DNA of 64,000 nucleotides from positions 50,718,276 through 50,782,275 of the forward strand of contig JAQNBH010000004.1 in NCBI GenBank assembly GCA_028752905.1, read 5' to 3'. Of this stretch, positions 44,580 through 57,300 are shown in pieces. Below the pieces are notes generated by a model. It did not search any database. It worked only from the letters and a program-made list of their open reading frames with translations, and had not been told where the DNA came from. The stretch comes from Cladorhizidae sp. MBARI D1340-BT2 (lineage: Eukaryota > Porifera > Demospongiae > Poecilosclerida > Cladorhizidae). The translations under genes were made by a program, and so were the position numbers. Every line of letters begins with the position of its first letter. The first letter of the stretch is position 1.

Positions 44580-45045
44580 TAGTGAACCCAGGGTCATCCA
44601 CCCTTCTGGGTTCACTGATTGGTGGAGTGAAAGGCATTGTTTGGGAAGAAGATGGATTCATTGTGCATGTTTGGGAGAGAGACTTAGTTACCTCCATGCT
44701 CGTGATGCATTGCATCTCCTCCGTCATGCATTTTGCATTCCCAAACTATTACTTTCATCTCCTTCCTTCTCTTCTCCACTACTACTACATTCAGCTGCTG
44801 AGTGACGCTAGTTCTGAAACTTATCGTGCATGTTTGCTAACGGCATGGAAAGAATCTGGTGCTTGGCTCAATGTCATCCCAGTGGCATCTGCAAAGATCC
44901 CATCTCAACTCGAACCCAATGGAGTGTTCAGATCGGATGGCATCAGTTTGTTCCCATGGAAGGGTGGTGCATCACTAGTGTGGGATGTTACGTGCCCAGA
45001 CACCTATATATGCACCAGCTGTAATATAATGGAGATTAAGTATTG
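44580..45045 (+). pseudogene. Reverse transcriptase / PD-(D/E)XK-tail pseudogene, unit D
   Basis: Same fragment as in units B and C, and nearly base-for-base the copy that opens unit A. A single frame of about 167 codons runs through it because small indels have merged frames. The RT-like block (DALHLLRHAFCIPK) is in a different frame from the tail block (SGAWLNVIPVAS, LVWDVTCPDTY), so the open frame is not the ancestral protein. The KQP-PDG block is lost, as in unit A. Confidence 0.7.
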
Positions 45046-47284
45046 TAGTCCAAATATATATATATATACATAATAAAGTTCATTTACCTGGCCGTGCAGT
45101 AGTTGAGTTCATAAGCAAGTGCATTTATTTGCTTGCTGTATATTTTGCCTGGTAAAGGTCCTCAATTACATGTCTGTGTAATAGTGTGAGTTCATAAGCA
45201 AGTGATTTATTTGCTTGCTGTATATTTTGATAAGGAAATTTGTTTTTGGTTTTCTATATTTTTCATCTTTTTTGTCTATTTATCCACCGACACCACACAA
45301 CCACACCACACCGTACACACACACACACACACCAGGTGATTGAACAAATAAGGATGGAACATATGGGAGAAACATTTCATCCTGTCTGTTATGTTACTTT
45401 TCCCTCCTTGGGATATTGTAACTTACATATAGCATGTCCATGTTCATAATTTTGCTATTATAAGAATCCCATGGCTGTTTCTTTATTTCAGCCAAGCACA
45501 AGAATTGGTAAGGAACATCAACAGAATAGTCGTGTGTGTGTATGCATGTGTGTGTACGTGTGTGTGACTGAGCCTGGCTGAGCTGGTGCAGCAGCTACAT
45601 GCTTTCTCTGCAAAGAAGTGAATGGTCAACTGCTTTCATGAAAGGCTCACTCTGTGGAGAGAAAAGTTTAGATAGAGAAGGTGCTCATGGTAGCAATGGA
45701 GAACCTGCCAGCTGGGGACCAGCCAGTGGCCTCAACTCAAAAATTAAATTCCCCTATTCAGCTAACAGTGGTTGCACTGTGCTACAGCTTAATACTCTGC
45801 AACCTTATTGATATAATTATGTATACATAATTATAGGACTTATGCAAGTGTATCAAAACCTTTAGCTAATGCAGCTGTATTTAATTCTAGCACATTATAT
45901 AGTTTACACTCAGTTTGTCTACTGAGAATCTTCTTCTAAGAAATAAAGAGGACCTGCAGGCAATCTGCAATTTGTTGGATTATACTTGTAGCAATAGAGT
46001 AGCATTTGATTATTCCTCCATATCATGTGCAAATGTTAGCACATATTTGAAAGTAGCTGTAGCTGATCCTCTACCAAGGCTCTAAGTCTTAATTATAAAC
46101 ATGAAGCTCATGCAAGACTTACTTTGCTGCATTCATAGTGATGAGAATAATGACCAGAGACAGGGAGGTTTAAAAATCTGCGATCAAGGATGCGAGGAAA
46201 GATTTCCTGCCTCTTCCATTCATGCCCTGCCACCAAACTTGGCTGATAAAAATATAAAGCTTCCTGGGGTATCAATCCTAAAAAAAAGAAAAGAAACTGC
46301 GATACTTTATATATATACTAATGAGGCACTGTAGCTGCGCAGTGAATCCGTGAAGGGTGTTGTCCACAGATAATTAGTCGCCCTAAAGTTGTCGCAGCAT
46401 AATCTATGAAAAGAGAGTCTCGTAGTTGCTGAACCCCAGCAAGCAGATTACAAGTCGCTTGTAAATATAACTATCTAGCTTGCCTATAATTAGATTGCAT
46501 CGAGACTAAAATACGCTGGACAAAATTACTGACCGCGCAAATTTCACGCATTGTCGATCCTTTACCTTTTCCCCAGGGTAAATGGAAAAGGGTCGTGCAT
46601 TCACTGAAACAAGATCTTTCGTGTTAGCAGAGGAACAGCAGAATTAGATGTACCTTACCGCACCTCTGGAAGACCTAAAGCAATTGGAAGCTGAGGGAGT
46701 GTGCATCCAAAAGTTCAGGTGAGATATCTAACCAACTCTCAGTTGACATCACGATATTACAATAAATCAACTTGAAATTTAATCTCTGGTGAGAAGGTCA
46801 TTGTAATAAGATATCTATGGTTGACTTAGTATAGCCAGGTGGCTTGGTTGCAATAGTCTAGGTTCTCAATGAACTCTCAGTTGACATAATAACATTACAA
46901 TAACCTTCTCAATAATCAACTTACAATTTCAAGTCTATTATTGAGAAGGTAACTGTAAAGTCATAGGTTGTTGTTAGTTTTTGACAGTGGCTAGAGAGAC
47001 AGTGGTTAGAGTTCTTGTAGAGACCTAATTCAAACAGCAGTGGTTGCCCACTTCCTTCACTCCTCAAGTTTTAGTCATGGAAGTGACTGCCTCTCATTCA
47101 TTATTGTTTGATTCTACTTCTCTTTAGCCATTTTTTATCGTCAATAATTGTTATGTACTGGGCCTCGTACAGAGGAAAGGGGGTCAGAATGGCGGGAGAT
47201 CTTCTAAGAAAATCCTCCCCCCCCCCTCCACCCAATCCAGTCATATATATTATTAAAGCACGAAGGTTTAAAGGTCATTGCAGC
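45046..47284. other. Anonymous segment 1 of unit D
   Basis: Near-identical to 236-2468 in unit A, including the 80-bp local duplication of TTCATAAGCAAGTG (about 45109 and 45193). No gene is recognised. Confidence 0.6.
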
Positions 47285-47288
47285 TTAA

Positions 47289-48198
47289 CCCTTTCATGGA
47301 TGGATTCCAGAAAGAAAATAACAATTTCAGTTAAAAATCTATATAAATCAGGAATGCATATGTGCCCCTTGTAATTGAGGTATGTGATAGCACCATTGTT
47401 TACAAACAGTGTGGTAAATTATCAAATCACAAATGTAACCACACAAACAAAAACCACAAACATGAATATCATTATATAGAATTATAGTGTTTATAACTTG
47501 TTTATCAATACAAGAACATATTTTTTCTTTGTTTTACATGACACACACACTCTATAGATAACTGTTACAGTGCTAGAGAAAGTTCAGAGAATCTGAGATG
47601 AATATGATAGAGTTAGAGTAAGAACAATCACTTGGAATAGGTTATTTAGCACAAAGTTTACACTTGTATTTGAACAAAAAAATCTTTCTAATGGTCAACC
47701 ACATGTTAATACATTACTGCAACTACATATATACTTTCCCAAACCTGGGAAGCCTTTGTGGTCTTTCTGGCCCATGTCTTCCTCATCAGAGAGCAGGAAA
47801 TCGCTATCAGATGCAGCCTGCCTCCATGGCCAAGCTTTCCATGGCGGTCCTGTTGGAGCTCGCGTTTTCCAGGTAAGCATAGATGCCTTCACCCTCTTCT
47901 TCCTCAGATTCATCCTTGGAAAGGGCAATATCGTAGTCTGCAACCTCAGCAAGCACTTCTTCGAGAGTTCTGGACATTTTCCAGGGCGTGGCTCAACCGA
48001 CTAACCCAACTAACCGCGCCCTTTTCTCTTACTTCCTGGACGTTTACGGATTTGAAATTTCTAGTGTATGTGGAGTATTAACGTAGGTTTTTTTTAGATA
48101 TTTAAATTATTGCTCTACGATCAACGAGTGATTTATAGTGAGCTCCTCCGCCATATGGCGCTTACATCCGTTAAAGGGTTAAGGTATCCGTTAAAGGG
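47289..48198 (-). mobile_element. piggyBac-like non-autonomous insertion, unit D
   Basis: Same insertion at the same site as in unit A, bounded by TTAA at 47285-47288 and 48199-48202, with the same 20-bp duplication of its right end (first TTAA at 48179-48182). The subterminal palindrome CGCCATATGGCG is at 48149-48160. The shared site and shared edge duplication show one insertion event copied by duplication of the whole unit, not two insertions. Confidence 0.8.
47807..47977 (-). pseudogene. Acidic N-terminal scrap of a piggyBac-type transposase, unit D
   Basis: Counterpart of the unit A scrap, with the same start (MSRTLEEVLAEV), the same acidic stretch and the same stop. The identical break in both copies means the frame was already broken before units A and D separated. 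Confidence 0.5.
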
Positions 48199-48202
48199 TT
48201 AA

Positions 48203-48722
48203 GGTGCCCATTTTCCCCCCCATTACAAGATTTCTTCAAAGGATCATCTCTCAATTCTGCTTCTCCCACTGTGTTTAGGGAAGGAAGTTCAACAACTGAA
48301 ATTTGAGATATTATAATTGTGTGGCCTTCAAGTAGATCATATTGGAGTGCACAGTGCACTCTGCCAGGATTTCAACATGCAGGCTACAATAAATAAATTA
48401 ATTAATAAATACATTTTCAAGGTCCAATACGTGCTAAACTCACTGGCAGTCACTAACTTCATGTTTGGCCATTTTTATCTCTCCAGTCTTCCTTGTCCTA
48501 TCTAAAGAAAGGGAAGCCAAAAAGTGTTCTTCCCCGCACCTTTCCTCTTCCTCCCCCAGCCACACCTACTGCACCTCAGCTCAATAATGCATTAATAATA
48601 CCAGCATTTTATAATGCCAGTGTCAGCTGAGGCATCAACTTTGTTGCTTGTCTGCAACTTTAACACAACAGTCACCCCAATATAGTGACCACACCTCCAA
48701 TATATGTAATAATAATACTGAC
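48203..48722. other. Anonymous segment 2 of unit D
   Basis: Homologous to 3387-3906 of unit A. No gene is recognised. Confidence 0.6.
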
Positions 48723-48986
<264 letters not shown>

Positions 48987-49051
48987 TTTAGTTATCAGTA
49001 ATTTTCTTTAGAAGCTTAGGCTTATGACAAACCTTCAGCAACACCAGATAA

Positions 49052-49806
49052 CTGCATGTATCTATGTGTGTGTGTATTAAATACATAGGGACATATGATG
49101 CATTTATCTATGTGTGTGTATATTAAATACATAGGGACACATGATGCATGTATCTATGTCTGTGTATATTAAATACATAGGGACATATGATGCATGTATC
49201 TATGTGTGTGTATATTAAATACATAGGGACATGTGATGCATGTATCTATGTGTGTGTATATTAAATACATAGGGACATGTGATGCATGTATCTATGTGTG
49301 TGTATATTAAATACATAGGGACATATGATGCATGTATCTATGTGTGTGTGTATTAAATACATAGGGACATATGATGCATGTATCTATGTGTGTGTATATT
49401 AAATACATAGGGACATATGATGCATGTATCTATGTGTGTGTATATTAAATTAAATACATGGGGACATATGTATGTATGTGTATGTGTGTGTGTATATTAA
49501 ATACATAGGGACATATGATGCATGTATCTATGTGTGTGTATATTAAATACATAGGGACATGTGATGCATGTATCTATGTGTGTGTATATTAAATATTAAA
49601 TACATAGGGACATATGATGCATGTATCTATGTGTGTGTATATTAAATACATAGGGACATATGATGCATGTATCTATGTGTGTGTATATTAAATACATAGG
49701 GACATATGATGCATGTATCTATGTGTGTGTATATTAAATTAAATACATGGGGACATATGTATGTATGTGTATGTGTGTGTGTGTGCATAATTATGCATAG
49801 GGACAT
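49052..49806. repeat. 46-bp minisatellite, unit D (about 16 copies)
   Basis: Same variant order as unit A, including a GTATGTATGTGTATGTG break monomer in the middle (about 49468) and at the end. Confidence 0.95.
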
Positions 49807-51175
49807 GTGTGTCCTAAATATGGTAAAGTGTGACATCCATGATTGGGTATATTGTTCTGGAGTTACACTGTGTGACTTCTTGTAAGCAGCTGCTAATAGA
49901 AACAAGACAGAAAAGTGTTAGTAGACCACACCCACTTATAAACTCTTTATAATGATCACACTATTATACTGCCTTTGCAATTAATGTTGCTATCATTACT
50001 GTATGGAGGATAGTTTCCTTGAGGCAATATGTCTGTAATAATTATTGTGGGGAAAGAGTCGTGGTTTTGTAATGCACTTGCTAATTACGCATGTCTGTCT
50101 AATATGCTTTGTTGTGGGAGGTGCTGAAGTCTAGGCATATTAGCTGTGTCTGATAACCACACCTCTTTTCAGTTTGTTCTATGAAAAAAATTAGCGATAT
50201 CAATTCCCCCCGAAGTAAGGGTGTGGTTTGAAGAGACCACACCCATTGTATAAAGGTAATTTGGGATGGTGTCTGGCGAGCAACTGCAGTGCTTGCCAGA
50301 GACTCATAATCAGCAGGTGTGTTTTGTGTGGGAGGTGCTGAAGTCTGGGCATATTAGCTGGTCATGTTCTCAGGAAGATGTCTTCAGGTCTATGAGGTGG
50401 AGTGATTCATGGCATAGTTGCAGGTGCTGGACGCAAGTTGTCCTTTTAGCCTTATTCAAGTAGGGAGACAGGGCATGGGAATAGAAATCACTAGCTAGCT
50501 AACGGTCCAGCACAATTCACAATACTAGGAGATCTCTCTAGAGCCATGCTGAGACGGTGTGTTCACATGTGGATATGTGTTCCTCATGAAATGCAGGTAT
50601 TCTATTTCTCGTGAGTGAACCCTTTACCAACTTTGTGAGGGTGTAGCTCACAGTAAGTACAGTAATCCTTAGGTGGAAATGGGGGTTTTCCCTCACCTAG
50701 AAAGGCATGAACTGGATGATGTTTCAGTTGGTAAAGGGTCAACAGATGTGTGTGGTCTACAGATGTATTATTTAATGAAGCATTGTTATCTTGTGAATAT
50801 GCTGAGTGTGCGTGAGAGAGGGGGAGGGGAGGACCTAGAGGGGATCAGTTTCTGATATCACGTCAACTGTGCCTCGCAGAGTTGTGGCTATCAGCCAACT
50901 CTCCCCTGTTTAACCCCCAGAGATTTATATTGGGGGGGGGGGGGGGCAAAAAGGATACCCCCTCCCTCTCCCATCTCTAATTTTTATTTGTTATCTCCAG
51001 CTCAAACCCTGACCCCTGTACCTTGTTAAGGTGCCTCACTCACTCAAGACAAGACAATGTCCTGCTGCACAAATACAGACCATTAACACACACTCAGTTA
51101 TGTCATCTGCTACTTGGACATCAGCTTATAAATTATTTATTTATGTTGCCTTATTTTCAGGTCACTAGTGGGACA
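49807..51175. other. Anonymous segment 3 of unit D
   Basis: Homologous to unit A 4997-6357, with the hairpin at about 50219-50244, the inverted-repeat element at 50619-50739 and a polyG run at about 50932-50946. No gene is recognised. Confidence 0.6.
50619..50739. mobile_element. Inverted-repeat (MITE-like) element, unit D
   Basis: Same 121-bp element as in unit A with unchanged 14-bp terminal inverted repeats. Confidence 0.55.
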
Positions 51176-52125
51176 GTAGATCTGTATGGGAGACATGTGG
51201 TTGCCTCTGAGTTAGCTCATGGCACCAGTGAGAGAGTAGGTCTGTACGGGAGACATGTGGTTGCCTCTGAGTTAGCTCATGGCACCAGTGAGAGAGTAGG
51301 TCTGTACGGGAGACATGTTGTTGCCTCTGAGTTAGCTCATGGCACCAGTGAGAGAGTAGGTCTGTATGGGAGACATGTGGTTGCCTCTGAGTTAGCTCAT
51401 GGCCCAGTGAGAGAGTAAGTCTGTACGGGAGACATGTGGTTGCCTCTGAGTTAGCTCATGGCACCAGTGAGAGAGTAGGTCTATACGGGAGACATGTGGT
51501 TGCCTCTGACTTAGCTCATGGTACAAGGTGAGAGAGTAGGTCTGTATGGGAGACATGTGGTTGCCTCTGAGTTAGCTCATGGCACCAGTGAGAGAGTAGG
51601 TCTGTACGGGAGACATGTGGTTGCCTCTGAGTTAGCTCATGGCACCAGTGAGAGAGTAGGTCTGTACGGGAGACATGTTGTTGCCTCTGAGTTAGCTCAT
51701 GGCACCAGTGAGAGAGTAGGTCTGTACTGGACACATGTGGTTGCCTCTGAGTTAGCTCATGGCACCAGTGAGAGAGTAGGTCTGTATGGGAGACATGTGG
51801 TTGCCTCTGAGTTAGCTCATGGCACCAGTGAGAGAGTAGGTCTGTACGGGAGACATGTGGTTGCCTCTGAGTTAGCTCATGACACCAGTGAGAGAGTATG
51901 TCTGTATGGGAGACATGTGGTTGCCTCTGAGTTAGCTCATGGCACCAGTGAGAGAATAGGTCTGTACGGGAGACATGTGGTTGCCTCTGAGTTAGCTCAT
52001 GGCACCAGTGAGAGAGTAGGTCTGTACGGGAGACATGTGGTTGCCTCTGAGTTAGATCATGGCACCAGTGAGAGAGTAGGTCTGTACAGGAGACATGTGG
52101 TTGCCTCTGAGTTAGCTCATGGCAC
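51176..52125. repeat. 60-bp minisatellite, unit D (about 16 copies)
   Basis: Same monomer and several of the same variants, in the same order, as unit A (GGCCCAGTG, CTATACGGG, ACAAGGTGAG). The monomers carrying CGAGTGACTGAG in unit A are absent here. Confidence 0.95.
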
Positions 52126-52260
52126 TTTTAGCCTGGACCACATTAGCCTGGACCACATTTAGTCCGGACCACATTAGCCTGGACCACATTAGCCTGGACC
52201 ACATTAGCCTGGACCACATTAGCCTGGACCACTTTTAGACTGGACCACTTTTAGCCTAGA
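52126..52260. repeat. 15-bp minisatellite, unit D (about 9 copies)
   Basis: TTAGCCTGGACCACA monomers, ending TTTTAGCCTAGACATGTG at the junction with the 37-bp array. Confidence 0.95.
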
Positions 52261-52566
52261 CATGTGCTGGTGTGTGTAGTGTATGTATAAGAACTGGCAT
52301 GTGCTGGTGTGTGTAGTGTATGTATAAGAACTGGCATGTGCTGGTGTGTGTAGTGTATGTATAAGAACTGACATGTGCTGGTGTGTGTAGTGTATGTATA
52401 AGAACTGGCATGTGCTGGTGTCTGTAGTGTATGTATAAGAACTGGCATGTGCTGGTGTGTGTAGTGTATGTATAAGAACTGACATGTGCTGGTGTGTGTA
52501 GTGTATGTATAAGAACTGGCATGTGCTGGTGTGTGTAGTGTATGTATAAGAACTGGCATGTACTGG
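52261..52566. repeat. 37-bp minisatellite, unit D (about 8 copies)
   Basis: Same monomer as in unit A, shortest array of the four. Confidence 0.95.
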
Positions 52567-52690
52567 CAGACTGACACAAAGAGTGTCTTGTATAGAGTGC
52601 CACTTGAAAGGGGGGGGGGGGCAATTCCCCCTCTATAAGCTTGAAATTAGAAAAAGTTTATCATCATCGTCGTCGTCGTGGCCGTCATCA

Positions 52691-53087
<397 letters not shown>

Positions 53088-54070
53088 ATGTATCATCATC
53101 GTCATTATTATTAACATTATTATTGGATTTGATCACGTGGTAACGGAATTTCCCTTTCACTACATATGGGGCAAGAAAGACTCAACATTTTATAAAAACT
53201 ATATCTTAGGCATGTAGGTCTCCATTGACACTTTAATGTTACTCAATATTTTATTTCCATAAATATTTTTGTCTTTGAGTGAGGTCTGTCTTTGAGTGAG
53301 GCCAGGAAAAAAACACGTAATGGAATATCGTAAAATTAACATCAAATTTTCAGTGTTGCACACAGTGTCATATAACCTGCTGTTCTTATATATAAATGGC
53401 TTAATGGTGGGATCTGGTATTTGTGCAGGGTTATCACACTATATATACATGAAGGCTTCAGCAATCCTTCTAGTAAAAAAAAAGCTAACGTAATTTCATA
53501 GTAATGGTATTTCAGATGTCTATATCCATGCATGGCTCTCCTGTGGACTGGATACTTGCTCTATCCATGTTGATCACCTCATTTACCTGCTGGGTACAAT
53601 TTATTTAATTCCATGCTGCTATGTACAGCAACTAATCATTGGCACTGACTGCTTCACTTTTCTGATGCCTGCAATGAGTATCATATACATGTCCGTACAA
53701 TGTAGGTGTACTGCTTTTGAAGATGATACAACAATCATATCGTATAGTCTCTGTACTTAGTGGTGTACTTAGCCATCACTGCTCGCTGTGCAACCATGAA
53801 CTCTAGAGTATTGTAGGCGTGAAGTTCCCCTCACCTGCAGCTCTGGGCACGCCCCACTGTTGTCTTCCCACTCTGGATCCCTGTACACACCAGAGTTGCC
53901 CACCTTGTGAAGGAACTTCAGCTGCACCTGCTCTTCCTGCTTGCTATACATTGTTGCCATGTAGAGAAATACCAGCCTCGTTCTGCCAACAAAACTGCCA
54001 GGTCCAAGGTCTGCCCCTGCTCCAGGTTGGGTGTCTACTGAGGTATCTGTGGTACTGCTTCTCCTTCTTG
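53088..54070. other. Segment 4 of unit D
   Basis: Homologous to 9292-10260 of unit A. It contains the minus-strand frame listed separately and nothing else recognisable. Confidence 0.55.
53769..53960 (-). CDS. Conserved minus-strand reading frame of unknown function, unit D
   Basis: Counterpart of the frame at 9959-10150 with one Leu-to-Val change in GNSGVYRDPEWEDNSG and one Lys-to-Arg change near the end. Open upstream as in unit A. Function unknown. Confidence 0.25.
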   Translation of the reverse strand: MATMYSKQEEQVQLKFLHKVGNSGVYRDPEWEDNSGACPELQVRGTSRLQYSRVHGCTASSDG

Positions 54071-54365
54071 AATGCCCACCACCTATGGAGGTTCTGCCTC
54101 TTCTTCTCTCTCACTGCCTCTGTGTTGGTGGCTCTTGCCTTCTTCCTCTCAGAGTCTCTCTGCGCCTGCTCACCATCTCTGCCCACTTCTGCTCATGGTA
54201 GTGGTGCTGTATCTCAGCAGCACTGAGTGCCATGCTGACTCAGACCTGAACAACATTGCAAACTAACTCACTGGATACTCTACAGAGTAATAAACATGGG
54301 CAGAAGAGGGCAGAGATGGTGAGCAGGCCTGGAAGCAGAGAGACTGTGAGAGGAAGAAGAAGGTC
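54071..54365. repeat. Truncated inverted repeat at the end of unit D
   Basis: The left arm (about 54071-54200) is complete. The right arm begins near 54296 and stops at about 54365 after AGGAAGAAGAAGGTCA, where the 53-bp satellite begins. Confidence 0.85.
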
Positions 54366-57300
54366 ATGCTAACAGCTGGTTGTAAGTAGAACTTCTCTGG
54401 TGCTTCACCCAAACAAGTATTGCTAACAAGTAGCTGGTTGTAAGTAACCTTCTCTGGTGCTTCACCCAAACAAGTATTGCTAACAGCTGGTTGTAAGTAG
54501 AACTTCTCTGGTGCTTCACCCAAACAAGTATTGCTAACAGCTGGTTGTAAGTAACCTTCTCTGGTGCTTCACCCAAACAAGTATTGCTAACAGCTGGTTG
54601 TAAGTAACCTTCTCTAGTGCTTCACCCAAACAAGTATTGCTAACAGCTGGTTGTAAGTAACCTTCTCTGGTGCTTCACCCAAACAAGTATTGCTAACAGC
54701 TGGTTGTAAGTAACCTTCTCTGGTGCTTCACCCAAACAAGTATTGCTAACAGCTGGTTGTAAGTAACCTTCTCTGGTGCTTCACCCAAACAAGTATTGCT
54801 AACAGCTGGTTGTAAGTAACCTTCTCTGGTGCTTCACCCAAACAAGTATTTCTAACAGCTGGTTGTAAGTAACCTTCTCTGGTGCTTCACCCAAACAAGT
54901 ATTGCTAACAAGTAGCTGGTTGTAAGTAACCTTCTCTGGTGCTTCACCCAAACAAGTATTGCTAACAGCTGGTTGTAAGTAACCTTCTCTGGTGCTTCAC
55001 CCAAACAAGTATTGCTAACAGCTGGTTGTAAGTAACCTTCTCTGGTGCTTCACCCAAACAAGTATTGCTAACAGCTGGTTGTAAGTAACCTTCTCTGGTG
55101 CTTCACCCAAACAAGTATTGCTAACAAGTAGCTGGTTGTAAGTAACCTTCTTTGGTGCTTCACCCAAACAAGTATTGCTAACAAGTAGCTAGTTGTAAGT
55201 AACCTTCTCTGGTGCTTCACCCAAACAAGTATTGCTAACAGCTGGTTGTAAGTAACCTTCTCTGGTGCTTCACCCAAACAAGTATTTCTAACAGCTGGTT
55301 GTAAGTAACCTTCTCTGGTGCTTCACCCAAACAAGTATTGCTAACAGCTGGTTGTAAGTAGAACTTCTCTGGTGCTTCACCCAAACAAGTATTGCTAACA
55401 GCTGGTTGTAAGTAACCTTCTCTGGTGCTTCACCCAAACAAGTATTGCTAACAGCTGGTTGTAAGTAGAACTTCTCTGGTGCTTCACCCAAACAAGTATT
55501 GCTAACAGCTGGTTGTAAGTAGAACTTCTCTGGTGCTTCACTTAAACAAGTATTGCTAACAGCTGGTTGTAAGTAACCTTCTCTGGTGCTTCACCCAAAC
55601 AAGTATTGCTAACAGCTGGTTGAAAGTAGAACTTCTCTGGTGCTTCACCCAAACAAGTATTGCTAACAGCTGGTTGTAAGTAACCTTCTCTGGTGCTTCA
55701 CCCAAACAAGTATTGCTAACAGCTGGTTGTAAGTAACCTTCTCTGGTGCTTCACCCAAGTATTGCTAACAGCTGGTTGTAAGTGACCTTCTCTGGTGCTT
55801 CACCCAAACAAGTATTGCTAACAGCTGGTTGTAAGTAGAACTTCTCTGGTGCTTCACCCAAACAAGTATTGCTAACAGCTGGTTGTAAGTAACCTTCTCT
55901 GGTGCTTCACCCAAACAAGTATTGCTAACAAGTAGCTGGTTGTAAGTAACCTTCTCTGGTGCTTCACCCAAACAAGTATTGCTAACAGCTGGTTGTAAGT
56001 AACCTTCTCTGGTGCTTCACCCAAACAAGTATTGCTAACAGCTGGTTGTAAGTAACCTTCTCTGGTGCTTCACCCAAACAAGTATTGCTAACAGCTGGTT
56101 GTAAGTAGAACTTCTCTGGTGCTTCACCCAAACAAGTATTGCTAACAGCTGGTTGTAAGTAACCTTCTCTGGTGCTTCACCCAAACAAGTATTGCTAACA
56201 GCTGGTTGTAAGTAACCTTCTCTGGTGCTTCACCCAAGTATTGCTAACAGCTGATTGTAAGTAACCTTCTCTGGTGCCTCACCCAAACAAGTATTGCTAA
56301 CAGCTGGTTGTAAGTAACCTTCACTGGTGCTTCACCCAAGTATTGCTAACAGCTGGTTGTAAGTAACCTTCTCTGGTGCTTCACCCAAACAAGTATTGCT
56401 AACAGCTGGTTGTAAGTAGAACTTCTCTGGTGCTTCACCCAAACAAGTATTGCTAACAGCTGGTTGTAAGTAACCTTCTCTGGTGCTTCACCCAAACAAG
56501 TATTGCTAACAGCTGGTTGTAAGTAGAACTTCTCTGGTGCTTCACCCAAACAAGTATTGCTAACAGCTGGTTGTAAGTAACCTTCTCTGGTGCTTCACCC
56601 AAACAAGTATTGCTAACAGCTGGTTGTAAGTAACCTTCTCTGGTGCTTCACCCAAGTATTGCTAACAGCTGGTTGTAAGTAACCTTCTCTGGTGCTTCAC
56701 CCAAACAAGAATTGCTAACAGCTGGTTGTAAGTAGAACTTCTCTGGTGCTTCACCCAAACAAGTATTGCTAACAGCTGGTTGTAAGTAACCTTCTCTGGT
56801 GCTTCACCCAAACAAGTATTGCTAACAGCTGGTTGTAAGTAACCTTCTCTGGTGCTTCACCCAAACAAGTATTGCTAACAGCTGGTTGTAAGTAACCTTC
56901 TCTGTTGCTTCACCCAAACAAGTATTGCTAACAGCTGGTTGTAAGTAACCTTCTCTGGTGCTTCACCCAAGTATTGCTAACAGCTGGTTGTAAGTAGAAC
57001 TTCTCTGGTGCTTCACCCAAGTATTGCTAACAGCTGGTTGTAAGTAACCTTCTCTGGTGATTCACCCAAACAAGTATTGCTAACAGCTGGTTGTAAGTAA
57101 CCTTCTCTGGTGCTTCACCCAAACAAGTATTGCTAACAGCTGGTTGTAAGTAACCTTCTCTGGTGCTTCACCCAAACAAGTATTGCTAACAGCTGGTTGT
57201 AAGTAACCTTCTCTGGTGCTTCACCCAAGTATTGCTAACAGCTGGTTGTAAGTAACCTTCTCTGGTGCTTCACCCAAACAAGTATTGCTAACAGCTGGTT

